Origin: an uncultured bacterium
Lineage (GTDB): Bacteria > Calescibacteriota > Calescibacteriia > Calescibacteriales > Calescibacteriaceae
Direction: 5' to 3'
Assembly (NCBI GenBank): GCA_938036315.1
Contig: CALHPK010000023.1
Span: 1-62,549 of the forward strand
Length of the DNA: 62,549 nt
Both the position numbers and the translations under genes were made by a program. This document shows, one piece after another, positions 16,848 to 25,864 of the stretch (position 1 is the first letter of the stretch; each line of letters starts with the position of its first letter). The notes under the pieces were generated by a model, which saw only the letters and a program-made list of their open reading frames with translations, ran no database searches and was not told where the DNA came from.

Positions 16848-17468
16848 ATGACGGATAAAAAAAATATAACTTTCTATCCTTCTGATAAGTTAAAATCTCT
16901 TGTTAAGAAACTTATGATGTTTCCAGGAGTTGGTGAGAGGACAGCGATGAGATTTGCTATATTTTTATTGCAGGCTCCAAAACATTTTGTCGAAGGTTTG
17001 GCACGAGACATTATCACAGTAAAAGATAAAGTAAAACTTTGCTCAAGATGTTTCTTTATAGCCGAAAACGACCTATGCAGGTTTTGTGAAGATGAGACAA
17101 GGAGTAGGAGAAAAATTTGTGTAGTCGAAGGCATAGAAGATGTCATATCAGTTGAGCGCTCAGGAAGCTGGGATGGTTTGTACCATGTCCTATGGGGCTT
17201 GCTTTCAGCACAAGATGGAGCCGATGTATCTCAGCTCAAAATAAAAGAATTAATTGGACGTGTTATCTCCGAAAACATAGAAGAAGTGCTAATTATGACT
17301 GACACAAGCGTTGAAGGAGAGGCTACTGCTATGTATATAAAGAAAGTACTGTCTAAGTTTGGAGTCAAAATAACCAGACCAGCTCTTGGAATACCATTTG
17401 GCGCAGAAGTAGAATTTATGGATACCGCAACGCTACGCAAGGCTATACTATCAAGGCAAGAAGGATAA
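16848..17468 (+). CDS. recR: recombination mediator RecR
   Basis: Works with RecO/RecF to load RecA on gapped DNA. The 206-residue protein has the helix-hairpin-helix segment near FPGVGERTAMR, a C4 zinc finger (Cys65, Cys68, Cys77, Cys80: CSRCF...LCRFC), the Toprim core with VVEGIEDV and TDTSVEGEATAMY, and the C-terminal Walker-like end. Length is normal (E. coli 201). It is not next to dnaX or ybaB, its usual partners. The ATG start is supported by AAGG 8 nt upstream. Downstream lies the convergent KaiC-like gene, 39 bp away. Confidence 0.97.
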   Translation: MTDKKNITFYPSDKLKSLVKKLMMFPGVGERTAMRFAIFLLQAPKHFVEGLARDIITVKDKVKLCSRCFFIAENDLCRFCEDETRSRRKICVVEGIEDVISVERSGSWDGLYHVLWGLLSAQDGADVSQLKIKELIGRVISENIEEVLIMTDTSVEGEATAMYIKKVLSKFGVKITRPALGIPFGAEVEFMDTATLRKAILSRQEG

Positions 17469-17520
17469 AACCACCTCATCAAAGAATAAAACCACTTTAC
17501 CCGCTGATTATGAGGTGATT
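17469..17520. terminator. possible shared terminator stem between convergent genes
   Basis: Arms AACCACCTCAT (17469-17479) and ATGAGGTGATT (17510-17520) pair with one mismatch across a 30-nt loop, in the gap between recR and the convergent KaiC-like gene. The right arm overlaps the 3' end of the latter. Part of the left arm (ATAAAACCAC, 17465-17474) is repeated 21 bp on at 17486-17495. There is no long T-run, so a terminator role is only a suggestion. Confidence 0.3.
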
Positions 17521-18194
17521 TCTATTCCAGATCTTGTTATCCTAAATTCAAGTTTCTGTGGAACAAACTCAACAAACCTCATCTTCCAAACCGTCATTAC
17601 TCTTCTAAATTCTCCGCCCTTTTCCTCCAAATCTAACTTTATTATACCGTCTACCATCTGCTCAAGCTCTGCATTGGATTTCTCCCCAGCCCCTCCATAA
17701 CTTGTCATCACAAAAGTACAATCCATCCCCCTTGCTATTCTCTTGAATTGATCTACTATCTTCCTGATATTCTGTCCTTGTTGGTTTAAAATTGGATTCA
17801 CAGAATCTACTACAACTCTTCTGGCAGAATTTTCTTTTATTACCTTCTTTATGACTTCAAAAAATTCACTAACATCTGATATATCTTGCAACGAAAACTT
17901 TTCCTCTCCCTTGGACTTCCCAATACTAGCAGAGTATGCATCTACGATTGTCATCTTTGTACTGATATGCATTAAATCAAAGCTCTCTATATAAGATCTT
18001 AAGAAAGCAGGAGATTCACTGGATGAAACTAAGATGCATTTATCTCCTTCTTCCACTCCCTTGATTAAAAATTGATATGCAAAAACTGTTTTCCCGCTAC
18101 CTGTGGGACCTGAGATTAGTATGACACTTTTTTGTGGCAAACCTCCCTTTAGAAGTTCATCTAATTTACCTATTCCTGTAGGAATTTTTGTCAT
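17508..18194 (-). CDS. single-domain KaiC/RadA-like (RAD55 family) ATPase
   Basis: A 228-residue RecA-fold ATPase of the KaiC group. It has the characteristic opening TGIGKLDELLKGGLPQKSV, Walker A GPTGSGKT (29-36), and a Walker B strand RRVVVDSVN (about 124-132). It lacks the second KaiC domain and the phosphorylation sites of clock KaiC, so it is of the small archaeal/bacterial KaiC-like type of unknown role (signalling or gas-vesicle and flagellar regulation have been proposed for relatives). It is the last gene of a sucC-sucD unit: 15 bp after sucD on the same strand. That linkage to TCA-cycle energy genes is unusual. No kaiA or kaiB is present. Confidence 0.85.
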   Translation of the reverse strand: MTKIPTGIGKLDELLKGGLPQKSVILISGPTGSGKTVFAYQFLIKGVEEGDKCILVSSSESPAFLRSYIESFDLMHISTKMTIVDAYSASIGKSKGEEKFSLQDISDVSEFFEVIKKVIKENSARRVVVDSVNPILNQQGQNIRKIVDQFKRIARGMDCTFVMTSYGGAGEKSNAELEQMVDGIIKLDLEEKGGEFRRVMTVWKMRFVEFVPQKLEFRITRSGIEITS

Positions 18195-18209
18195 TTCATT
18201 TGCTCGATT

Positions 18210-19097
18210 TCAAATCAAACCCCTTTCCTGAGCAACCTGTTTGACTTTGAGTCCGATTTCAGATGTACTTTCTGCCACTATGACACCAGCAGATCTTAAT
18301 GCGGATACTTTTTCTTCCCATCTTCCTGCACTTCCTGTTATAATTGCCCCGGCATGCCCCATTCTTTTTCCTGGCGGAGCAGTTCTGCCAGCCACATATG
18401 CAACAACAGGCTTTGAAACATGCATTTTGATAAATTCTGCACTTTCCTGCTCTGCAGTTCCTCCAATTTCCCCGATAAGAACTATCACCTTGGTCTGCTC
18501 ATCTTTCTCAAACATATCAAGGATCTCGATAAATGTTGTCCCAACAATTGGATCTCCTCCTATTCCAACGCAAGTTGTTTGTCCAAGTCCAAGCTGGCTG
18601 ATCTGATGAACTGCTTCATAAGTTAGAGTTCCACTTCTTGAAACAACCCCAACAAAACCCCGCCTGAATATCTGAGGGGGCATTATCCCAATCCTACACT
18701 CCTGGACTGTGACTATACCTGGACAATTAGGCCCGATAATTCTTGATCCCTTAAGCTTAGCGTATTCTTTGGCTTTGAGAAGATCTTGAGTTGGTATTCC
18801 CTCTGTTATTACCACTATAAGCTTTATTCCTGCATCACAGGCTTCAACTATTGAATCAAAAGCAAATCTCGCCGGGACAAAAATACAGGTAGCATCCACC
18901 TTACCAAACTCTTTTACCACATCTTCACATGAGTCGAATACAGGGATTCCATCAACCGTCTGACCACCCTTACCCGGAGTTACTCCCGCTATAATTTTTG
19001 TTCCATATTCCTTCGATATCTTCGCATGGAATGCACCGTTTTTCCCTGTTATACCCTGAATTATTACTGTTGTGTTTTTATCTACAAGTATTGCCAT
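18210..19097 (-). CDS. sucD: succinyl-CoA synthetase alpha subunit
   Basis: Forms succinyl-CoA from succinate and CoA (or the reverse with substrate-level phosphorylation) with SucC. The 295-residue product starts MAILVDKNTTVIIQGITGKNG and carries the CoA-binding Rossmann part, GPNCPGI, and the phosphorylated His248 in GHAGAIITG. Its start codon lies 1 bp after the sucC stop, and its ribosome binding site (GGGGAGGT) is inside the end of sucC, so the two are translationally coupled. Confidence 0.97.
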   Translation of the reverse strand: MAILVDKNTTVIIQGITGKNGAFHAKISKEYGTKIIAGVTPGKGGQTVDGIPVFDSCEDVVKEFGKVDATCIFVPARFAFDSIVEACDAGIKLIVVITEGIPTQDLLKAKEYAKLKGSRIIGPNCPGIVTVQECRIGIMPPQIFRRGFVGVVSRSGTLTYEAVHQISQLGLGQTTCVGIGGDPIVGTTFIEILDMFEKDEQTKVIVLIGEIGGTAEQESAEFIKMHVSKPVVAYVAGRTAPPGKRMGHAGAIITGSAGRWEEKVSALRSAGVIVAESTSEIGLKVKQVAQERGLI

Positions 19098-19098
19098 G

Positions 19099-20307
19099 TT
19101 ACACTACCTCCCCGATTTTCTCCTTATCTTCCTTTTTTCTTCTTCCCTTTTTTATCTCCTCGTATTCTCCTGCTTTTCTTACCGCAAGTTCAGCTCCTTC
19201 TCTGATACTTTTAGCAGTCAGGATATTTAAGCCAGATTCTTCAAGAATTTTTCTCCCTAATTCAACATTGGTACCCTCAAGTCTAACAACTATTGGGACT
19301 TTTATATTCATCTCTTTTGCTGCCTGAACCAAGGCATTAGCAACGGTATCACATCGCATAATACCTCCGAATATATTGACAAATACAGATCTGACATTTT
19401 TATCTGACAGAAGGATTGAGAATGCAGATTTTACTTGCTCCAATGATGCACCTCCTCCGACATCCAAAAAGTTAGCGGGCTTACCACCTGCAAGCAATAT
19501 TTCATCCATAGTTGCCATGGCAAGTCCTGCGCCATTGACAAGACACCCGACACTACCCCCTATATACACATAGGATATCCCAACCTTCTTTGCTTTTGCC
19601 TCTTGAGGCGACTCATCTCGAGGATCATAAAATCTCTCAAGCTCTGGGTGCCTGAATATAGAGTTATCATCCACAATCATTTTCGCATCAAGAGCATATA
19701 CTTTGCCATCCTCAGTTTGAACCAGAGGATTGATCTCACACAAAGATAGCTCCTTGTCAATAAAAAGATTAACAAGCTTTTTGACAATATCCGAACACGG
19801 AACACCTAAAAATCTCTCAATTTTTCTTGCTTTGTAATCCGGAAATCCCAGAAATATTTCGGAGTATTCCGTAACTATTTCCTCTGGATGAGTTCTAGCA
19901 ACTTCTTCTATCTCTACACCCCCTTGTCTACTTGCAATGACACAGATCTTTTCCTTACTCCTGTCGAGCAATACTGCCAGATAGTACTCCTTTTTTATTT
20001 TTTGCCCTTGCTCAACAAGGATTTTTCTGACTTTCAACCCCTCCGGACCAGTCTGATATGTAACTATTTTCTTTTTTAGTAATGATTTTGCTATCTCATA
20101 AACCTCTTGCGGAGAGTGAGCTATTTTTATCGCCCCCGCTTTACCTCTTCCGCCTGCAAGTATCTGAGCCTTAACAGCAAAAAGATTTCCCCCTATTCTC
20201 ATTGCCACTTTTTTAGCTTTCTCAGCACTTACTACCACAACCCCCTCAGGAACTGGAATCCCATATTCTCTCAGCAATATCTTTGCCTGATATTCATGCA
20301 AGTTCAT
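19099..20307 (-). CDS. sucC: succinyl-CoA synthetase beta subunit
   Basis: ATP-grasp nucleotide-binding subunit partnered with SucD. The 402-residue product opens with MNLHEYQAKILLREYGIPVP, the family's canonical start. It has the ATP-grasp lysines in LFAVKAQILAGGRGKAGAIK, LCEINPLVQTEDGKVYALDAK for metal binding and the C-terminal NIFGGIMRCD motif. First gene of the sucC-sucD-KaiC-like unit. The C-terminal end is a lysine-rich extension of about 15 residues. The start is an ATG without a clear ribosome binding site. Confidence 0.97.
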   Translation of the reverse strand: MNLHEYQAKILLREYGIPVPEGVVVVSAEKAKKVAMRIGGNLFAVKAQILAGGRGKAGAIKIAHSPQEVYEIAKSLLKKKIVTYQTGPEGLKVRKILVEQGQKIKKEYYLAVLLDRSKEKICVIASRQGGVEIEEVARTHPEEIVTEYSEIFLGFPDYKARKIERFLGVPCSDIVKKLVNLFIDKELSLCEINPLVQTEDGKVYALDAKMIVDDNSIFRHPELERFYDPRDESPQEAKAKKVGISYVYIGGSVGCLVNGAGLAMATMDEILLAGGKPANFLDVGGGASLEQVKSAFSILLSDKNVRSVFVNIFGGIMRCDTVANALVQAAKEMNIKVPIVVRLEGTNVELGRKILEESGLNILTAKSIREGAELAVRKAGEYEEIKKGRRKKEDKEKIGEVV

Positions 20308-20373
20308 ACTGATGATGATAATTAACTATCATATAGTTGGGTAAAAAACACAAAAATTAAAAAAGCAAAAGGG

Positions 20374-20401
20374 TTGACCTATTATCTTAATTTTTTACAT
20401 T
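20374..20401 (+). promoter_or_regulatory. possible sigma-70 type promoter for hemL
   Basis: TTGACC (20374-20379), a 16-nt spacer, then TACATT (20396-20401), 33 bp before the hemL start. Five of six bases match at -35 and four of six at -10. In such AT-rich DNA the -10 match is weak evidence. Confidence 0.35.
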
Positions 20402-20433
20402 GAGTTCAAGATGTTTTTGGATTTTTATGGGCT

Positions 20434-21750
20434 ATGCAAATATCTGAAAAACTGTATAAAGAGGCACTCAGATATATTCCAGCAGGAGTGAATTCGCCGG
20501 TTCGTTCCTTCAAATATGTAGATGGAACCCCTATATTCATAAAGTCCGCCAGGGGATCAAAACTAATAACTGAGGACGGCTCAGAACTTTCAGACTATAT
20601 TATGTCGTGGGGAGCAATAATACTTGGGCATAGTTCAGAGGTAGTAAATAGAGCAATAGTTTCGGCTCTAAAAAACGGAACTTCTTTTGGGCTATGCCAT
20701 AAAATGGAAATAGAATTTGCAAAAATCTTCTCCAATATATTTCCAGATTTCCTTTTCAGGATGGTAAATTCAGGAACAGAAGCAACGATGAGTGCAGTGA
20801 GAGTAGCTAGAGGATTCACCAAAAGAAAACATATCATCAAGTTCTCAGGGTGCTATCACGGGCACTCAGATCAATTTCTCACATCTTCTGGGTCTGGACT
20901 CGCAACATTATCTATCCCTGCCAGCAATGGAGTACCAGAAGAATTCACTTTATGCACAATAACACTGGAATACAACTCAGATATAGAAATACTAAAAAAT
21001 ACATTCAAAAAGTATGAGATTGCTGCGGTAATATTAGAAGTTCTACCCGGAAATATGGGAATAGTCCCTCCAAAGAAGGAATTTATAAATAGCCTGATCT
21101 CCCTTTGCAGAGCAAACTCAACATTAATCATATATGATGAAGTTATAACCGGATTCCGAACCGGGTGGGGGGGGATTGCTGGAGAAAGAAAAGTAGAATT
21201 CATAACTTTTGAATCTGGTATCAAAAAGTGGGAAAGTTTTGAAATCTCAATTCCAGATATGATAACATTCGGCAAGGTAGTAGGAGGAGGATTACCAATA
21301 GGGGTCTTTGGAGGCAGGAGAGAAATAATGGAGAAAGTAGCACCTTCTGGAGACGTTTATCAGGCCGGAACCTTAGCTGGGAATCCAATATCATTATCTG
21401 CAGGACTTGCAGTTTTAAACTTTATATCTGAGACAAAAAATTTCTACCATATCTTAAAGGAAAAAACCATAGCACTTTCAGATTTACTCATTGAGGAATT
21501 TTTGAAAAAAGGAATTCCAGTATCTATTGTGAGTGGAACAGGAATGTTATCTCTCTTCTTCTCTGAAAAAGTTCCTCAAAATTTCAGTGATGTAAAAGCC
21601 TCTGATAAAAAGCTTTTCAACAGATTCTTCAAGGTTTTGCTCGAAAATGGTGTCATCATACCTCCTTCACCTTACGAAGCATGGTTCATATCCTTACAAC
21701 ACAAAGAAGAAGATTTTGAAAAAATAAGAAAAGCTATAAAGAAATTATGA
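20434..21750 (+). CDS. hemL: glutamate-1-semialdehyde 2,1-aminomutase
   Basis: PLP enzyme that converts glutamate-1-semialdehyde to 5-aminolevulinate in the C5 route to haem. The N-terminus (YIPAGVNSPVRSF) is the diagnostic HemL signature that separates it from other class III aminotransferases. The PLP-binding Lys281 is in TFGKVVGGGLPIGVFGG. GTEATMSAVRVARG and GCYHGHSDQFL are also conserved. It is 438 residues against about 427-432 usually; the extra length lies at about 251-272, just before the catalytic Lys region, where most HemL proteins are shorter. Upstream of hom by 59 bp on the same strand. With hemQ elsewhere in the window it implies complete haem synthesis. Confidence 0.95.
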   Translation: MQISEKLYKEALRYIPAGVNSPVRSFKYVDGTPIFIKSARGSKLITEDGSELSDYIMSWGAIILGHSSEVVNRAIVSALKNGTSFGLCHKMEIEFAKIFSNIFPDFLFRMVNSGTEATMSAVRVARGFTKRKHIIKFSGCYHGHSDQFLTSSGSGLATLSIPASNGVPEEFTLCTITLEYNSDIEILKNTFKKYEIAAVILEVLPGNMGIVPPKKEFINSLISLCRANSTLIIYDEVITGFRTGWGGIAGERKVEFITFESGIKKWESFEISIPDMITFGKVVGGGLPIGVFGGRREIMEKVAPSGDVYQAGTLAGNPISLSAGLAVLNFISETKNFYHILKEKTIALSDLLIEEFLKKGIPVSIVSGTGMLSLFFSEKVPQNFSDVKASDKKLFNRFFKVLLENGVIIPPSPYEAWFISLQHKEEDFEKIRKAIKKL

Positions 21751-21809
21751 GGAAGTTCTTGTGACAACTCTAAAATTACCTTATACTTTCCGATAAAGCA
21801 TACAAGGAT

Positions 21810-23090
21810 ATGAAGAAAGTAAAAGTGGGAATACTTGGATGCGGAAATGTCGGTAAATATCTTATAAAGAATTTATTCGAACTCAGAGAGCTAATAAAAG
21901 AGAAAGAAAAATTGGACTTAGAAGTAATAAAAGTTCTCGTCAGAGATGGGAAAAAGAGCAGAACCGTAGATGGATTTAAGATTCCGCAACAGCTTCTTAC
22001 AACATCATTTTCAGAAGTTATGAATACATCTCCAGATATAGTCGTTGAACTTATAGGAGACGTAGAAGTATCTAGAACATTTATAAAACGCTGTCTTGAA
22101 GAAGGAAAGAAAGTAGTCACCGCAAATAAGTTCTTACTTACCATAGATGATGAGATCTTCACAAATGAGAATGTATTTTTTGATGCCTCAGTTGGTGGTG
22201 GAATTCCGATAATAAGAACGATAGAAAAAGCAGTACCAGATGAAATTACAGAAATAACAGGAATCCTCAATGGCACAACAAATTTTATCCTTTCTTCAAT
22301 GGAAGATGGAATGGAATTTAGCAGAGCACTCGAGCTCGCCCAGAAAATGGGCTACGCAGAACCAGAACCTTCATTTGATATAAGTGGACTTGATGCTAGC
22401 CAGAAAATTTGCCTCCTTGCTGCAATAATCTTTGGAATAAGAGTAAAACCAGAAAATATTATACGAGAAGGTATATCATCGATCGAGATGATTGATGTAG
22501 AATTTGCAAAAGAATTTGGTTACTCCATAAAGAGTATAGCAACAATAAAAAAGAAAAAGAAAAGTAACGCCGAGGAAAAATTCGAAATTGCAGTCTATCC
22601 TGTTCTCATTTCTCGGGATTCACATCTGGCACAGACCAAAGGGAATCTAAACGCAGTTACAATAAAAGGAAGAAGAATCGGCGAATTATTCCTGAAAGGA
22701 GAAGGAGCAGGAGGAAATCCTACGTCAATATCAATAATTGCTGATATAATTGAAGCTTCAAAAGGAAGCAAAAGAGATAAAAGGAGAATATTTCCCCCAG
22801 ATGGTAAGTTAATCAACCCAGAGGATATCTATTCAAAATTTTACGTACGAATTGAAGTCGTAGACAAACCCGGAGTTCTCGCAAAAATAGCAGATAGCTT
22901 CGGTAAAAATATGGTCTCCATAGAATCGGTACTACAGAAAGGCAGGGGCGTTGGTGAGGAAAAAGGAGTCCCAATCTTTATAATAACACACGAAACTAAG
23001 GAAAGTAACTTGAAAAAAGCATTAGAGATATGCTCAAAGTTAGATGTAGTATTAGGAGCTCCGTTTTTTTTAAGAATATATCAAGAATAA
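21810..23090 (+). CDS. hom: homoserine dehydrogenase
   Basis: NAD(P)H-dependent reduction of aspartate semialdehyde to homoserine, the branch point to threonine and methionine. In 426 residues: Rossmann motif GILGCGNVGKYL (G10-x-G12-x-x-G15), the catalytic domain with NGTTNFIL and GYAEPEPSFDISGLDA (catalytic Lys/Asp region), and a C-terminal ACT domain (about 345-420) for feedback control by threonine. A lysine-rich insertion (KKKKKSNAEEK) lies near 252-262. Its stop codon TAA overlaps the next ATG by one base. Confidence 0.95.
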   Translation: MKKVKVGILGCGNVGKYLIKNLFELRELIKEKEKLDLEVIKVLVRDGKKSRTVDGFKIPQQLLTTSFSEVMNTSPDIVVELIGDVEVSRTFIKRCLEEGKKVVTANKFLLTIDDEIFTNENVFFDASVGGGIPIIRTIEKAVPDEITEITGILNGTTNFILSSMEDGMEFSRALELAQKMGYAEPEPSFDISGLDASQKICLLAAIIFGIRVKPENIIREGISSIEMIDVEFAKEFGYSIKSIATIKKKKKSNAEEKFEIAVYPVLISRDSHLAQTKGNLNAVTIKGRRIGELFLKGEGAGGNPTSISIIADIIEASKGSKRDKRRIFPPDGKLINPEDIYSKFYVRIEVVDKPGVLAKIADSFGKNMVSIESVLQKGRGVGEEKGVPIFIITHETKESNLKKALEICSKLDVVLGAPFFLRIYQE

Positions 23091-23704
23091 TGAAAAAATA
23101 TGGATACAGGATAATCATCTTTTTCTGCTTCATATCAGTACTTTGGATAGCAGAAGAAACACTTGCTCAAGAAGATGGCAAACTTAAAGCTGGCTACTAC
23201 ATAAGGTTTCCAATAGATACCCTAGGTGCGAGAAATTTTGCTCCCATCGGCGGTATTCTGAACGTCAAATACAAATATTTGGATATTGGTACATCCCTCG
23301 GTTTTTTATACATTAACTCCCCAAATAATATCTGGAAAGTATCGTATGCTCTGGAGGCGGATTTCGGAGTAAGGATAAAAGTAGATTTACTGAGTTCCCA
23401 AAATTCTTCGGTTTTTCTTTCTACGATCCCAGCACAGTATACAATAGGTAAAGTAAAATTCTTTACGTATAACGAAGAGAGAGAACTAACCCTCTCACCT
23501 ATAACTATCATAATGTACAGAGCTATGCTACTTGGAGGATCCGGGATCAGACTTGGAAACTTTTCCTTCGAATTCGAGATCCCACTGATATATTTTATCG
23601 TACAGAGAACTAAACATAACAAACGGATAGATTACCCCCCTAAATTAAGTTCTATATTTGATTACCCATTCATTTGCATCTACAATCTTATAAGGGTTTT
23701 CTGA
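23090..23704 (+). CDS. small exported protein of unknown function
   Basis: The reading frame is open from 23030, but I place the start at ATG 23090. That ATG overlaps the hom stop (TAATG) and gives a proper signal peptide: basic MKKYGYR, hydrophobic IIIFFCFISVLWIA, then ETLAQ as the cleavage region. The 204-residue product after cleavage has alternating hydrophobic/polar strands (GGILNVKYKYLDIGTSLGFL, FSFEFEIPLIYFIV) with aromatic ends, like a small outer-membrane beta-barrel. I do not recognise the family. Translational coupling to hom is likely, though a functional link is not evident. Ends 24 bp before the convergent fliQ. Confidence 0.7.
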   Translation: MKKYGYRIIIFFCFISVLWIAEETLAQEDGKLKAGYYIRFPIDTLGARNFAPIGGILNVKYKYLDIGTSLGFLYINSPNNIWKVSYALEADFGVRIKVDLLSSQNSSVFLSTIPAQYTIGKVKFFTYNEERELTLSPITIIMYRAMLLGGSGIRLGNFSFEFEIPLIYFIVQRTKHNKRIDYPPKLSSIFDYPFICIYNLIRVF

Positions 23705-23728
23705 TCAACTATAAAAAATTGAATCTCT

Positions 23729-24022
23729 CTACTTGATTATCTCTGGAATAGCTGAGAATAGTTCCTTCATAAAATCATTAATCTGATTCACTATAAATGA
23801 TCCGAGAATGAACAGGAGAATGAACACAACAATTATTTTGGGTACGAATGTTAAAGTTGCTTCTTGGATATTAGTAAGAGTCTGAAGGAACGAGATAATA
23901 AGTCCCACCGCTAAAGTTACACCAAGAAACGGAACAGCTATGATAAAGAAAATCTCCAGTGCTCGCCTTGATATATCGGATAAAGAAGATACATCCATAT
24001 ATAAAATTTTACTTTTTCGCAT
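23729..24022 (-). CDS. fliQ: flagellar export apparatus protein FliQ
   Basis: Component of the flagellar type III export gate with FliP and FliR. It has two membrane helices (about 20-45 and 60-82) and the conserved FliQ segments GLIISFLQTLTNIQEATLTFVPKI-type core (seen as GLIISFLQTLTNIQEATL) and FVPKIIVVFI. FliQ proteins are about 89 residues; from the first ATG this is 97, while the internal ATG at 23998 would give exactly 89 and begin MDVSSLSD. Neither ATG has a ribosome binding site, so the start is open. A virulence-type homologue (SctS) is less likely since a flagellin is present. It stands alone, far from fliP or fliR. Confidence 0.93.
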   Translation of the reverse strand: MRKSKILYMDVSSLSDISRRALEIFFIIAVPFLGVTLAVGLIISFLQTLTNIQEATLTFVPKIIVVFILLFILGSFIVNQINDFMKELFSAIPEIIK

Positions 24023-24104
24023 TTGATATAACCAAGATATATGACAGAAGATTTTGAATAAAGATGATTTATGTAGAGAGGTTATAAGATAAGATCGAGA
24101 GGAA

Positions 24105-25748
24105 TTACTTATTACCCTGCTTTGTGAGGTTTTCGAAAAATGCCCCTAGCGATACAGCTGCTTTCCCTCCACTGACCTCCTCAAGCATAGATTTTACCTC
24201 ACTAAAAATTATAATTCCTTCTGAGTTGTCCACTCCAATAGCTTGACACTTCAATTCCTCCCCTTTAGAATAGTTAGCCATTTTAGATACGAGATTACTA
24301 GCTGGGATAAACCCCCTCAGTGCCTTTCCGTCTTTTTCAAACACAACCCACAATCCTTTATCTACCTTAGTAGGATTAAATAGGATTTTGACTTTTATAT
24401 GCTTACCTTTAATTTCTTCGAAGATTTTCTGTACTATATTGTCCTCTACTTTTCTTTTACTAACTATCACATCCTTTCCTCTTACAGCGATGGGTTTTAC
24501 ATAAATTTGATCTCCTGAATTCAATTCCACATCGTTGACAAGCCATGAGACCTCACTTTTTGGAAGCAAAGCTCTAATTCGAACCTGGGCCTGATGGACA
24601 TCAACATCAACAATATATCCTCTTTTATTTTTATGAATAACGGTTGCCTTGTAGACTTCATCTGCACTACTACTCAGAATTTTATACGGGTCTGGTAGCA
24701 TACTCTTTATACTCAATATCATTTTCTTGTCTTGCGGAGAGAGATTTATTATAGTTGCTGTTATTGGCTGGCCGATTTCAAAATTACCTTTAGCTAATTC
24801 TTTATTCCAGCCTGCTTCAGAGAAAGGTAGAAGAGCTTCAATCTCATTATCCTTTACTTTTACACGCACGAATACCCCAAAATCTCTTATGTCTGAAATT
24901 ATTCCTTCGACTACATCTCCAACTTTAAAAACTTTTTCAACCTCCACCCACGGATCTGTTCCCAGATGCTTCAAACTCGCTCTTATAGTTGGTTCTGTCT
25001 CCAAGATTTTAACACTTACAACCTGCCCTTTCACAAGCTTATCTTTGCAACTTTCAACCCTTACCCAACTTACATCATCCCTTAAAATTTTCCCTCTCAC
25101 CCCGCCACCAAAATCAATCTCTGCATATAGGTCGGTTACTCTTATAACCTTACACTCCATAATAGCTCCTGGCTTCAGATTCTGAGAAATTCTCTTCCTC
25201 TCTTCTTCAAGGAGGACCTGCAAATATTCTTTTCGTGATATTATGAATTTTCCATCTTGGGTTCTCTCCTTTATGACAAATTCATATGGATTGCCAACCT
25301 TTATGTCCTCAGCATGAGAAGCTGGGCAAATGGCTATATACTCACCGATACCAAGTCCAGAAAAATCTCCAACATCTACTTCAAAAACATTCTTATTTTT
25401 TCTTAAAACTATTCCAATAACAGCTTTTCTGGCACGCATCAGCTCAGAAAGATACTCTGCCATTTTCTTCTCTTTCGCTGCTCTGAAAGAAAGCTTGTAC
25501 AAACCGTCCGGTGTTCTACCAATGATCATTGCTTCTATGATTTTTCCCTTTTCAATGAAATGGCGGTCTACCTCTGACTTCTTTATTACCCCTTCTGTCT
25601 TTGAACCCAAATCTACTATGATTTTATCATCCCCAATATCCGCCACTCTACACTTTACTATTTGACCCTTCCTAAAGCTTGAAATTTCGTCTGGGAGATA
25701 TTTTTCAAGTTCCCGGCTGAAATCAAATAAGATTTGATCTTTATTCAT
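24105..25748 (-). CDS. rpsA: multi-S1-domain RNA-binding protein, ribosomal protein S1-like
   Basis: Contains about six OB-fold S1 repeats across 547 residues. Each repeat has the V-x-[GC]-x-V-x-x-[IV]-x-x-x-G/D pattern: about 28-63, 90-130, 190-225, 275-315, 360-395 and 430-470. The fourth repeat (GDVVEGIISDIRDFGVFVRV) is the best match to the consensus. This is the architecture of bacterial ribosomal protein S1, which helps mRNA load on the 30S subunit. Many genes in this window lack a Shine-Dalgarno sequence, which fits S1-dependent initiation. The start is taken at ATG 25748; an in-frame TTG at 25760 is less likely. Several relatives in candidate phyla are annotated only as S1 RNA-binding proteins. 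Confidence 0.87.
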   Translation of the reverse strand: MNKDQILFDFSRELEKYLPDEISSFRKGQIVKCRVADIGDDKIIVDLGSKTEGVIKKSEVDRHFIEKGKIIEAMIIGRTPDGLYKLSFRAAKEKKMAEYLSELMRARKAVIGIVLRKNKNVFEVDVGDFSGLGIGEYIAICPASHAEDIKVGNPYEFVIKERTQDGKFIISRKEYLQVLLEEERKRISQNLKPGAIMECKVIRVTDLYAEIDFGGGVRGKILRDDVSWVRVESCKDKLVKGQVVSVKILETEPTIRASLKHLGTDPWVEVEKVFKVGDVVEGIISDIRDFGVFVRVKVKDNEIEALLPFSEAGWNKELAKGNFEIGQPITATIINLSPQDKKMILSIKSMLPDPYKILSSSADEVYKATVIHKNKRGYIVDVDVHQAQVRIRALLPKSEVSWLVNDVELNSGDQIYVKPIAVRGKDVIVSKRKVEDNIVQKIFEEIKGKHIKVKILFNPTKVDKGLWVVFEKDGKALRGFIPASNLVSKMANYSKGEELKCQAIGVDNSEGIIIFSEVKSMLEEVSGGKAAVSLGAFFENLTKQGNK

Positions 25749-25800
25749 CCGCAATATCAAGAGGATTTTACATTTACTATTATCTGTATTTATTATTTTT

Positions 25801-25852
25801 CCTGTTTTTCCAAAAATTTTACCGAACCTGTTTTTGCAAAAACTTTACCGAA
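25801..25852. repeat. 26-bp tandem duplication
   Basis: Two adjacent 26-bp units, 25801-25826 and 25827-25852, each beginning CCTGTTTTT and ending TTTACCGAA, differ at two bases. It lies in the 100-bp gap between the rpsA-like start and the hemQ stop. Confidence 0.9.
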
Positions 25853-25864
25853 CTTCAGAACCTA

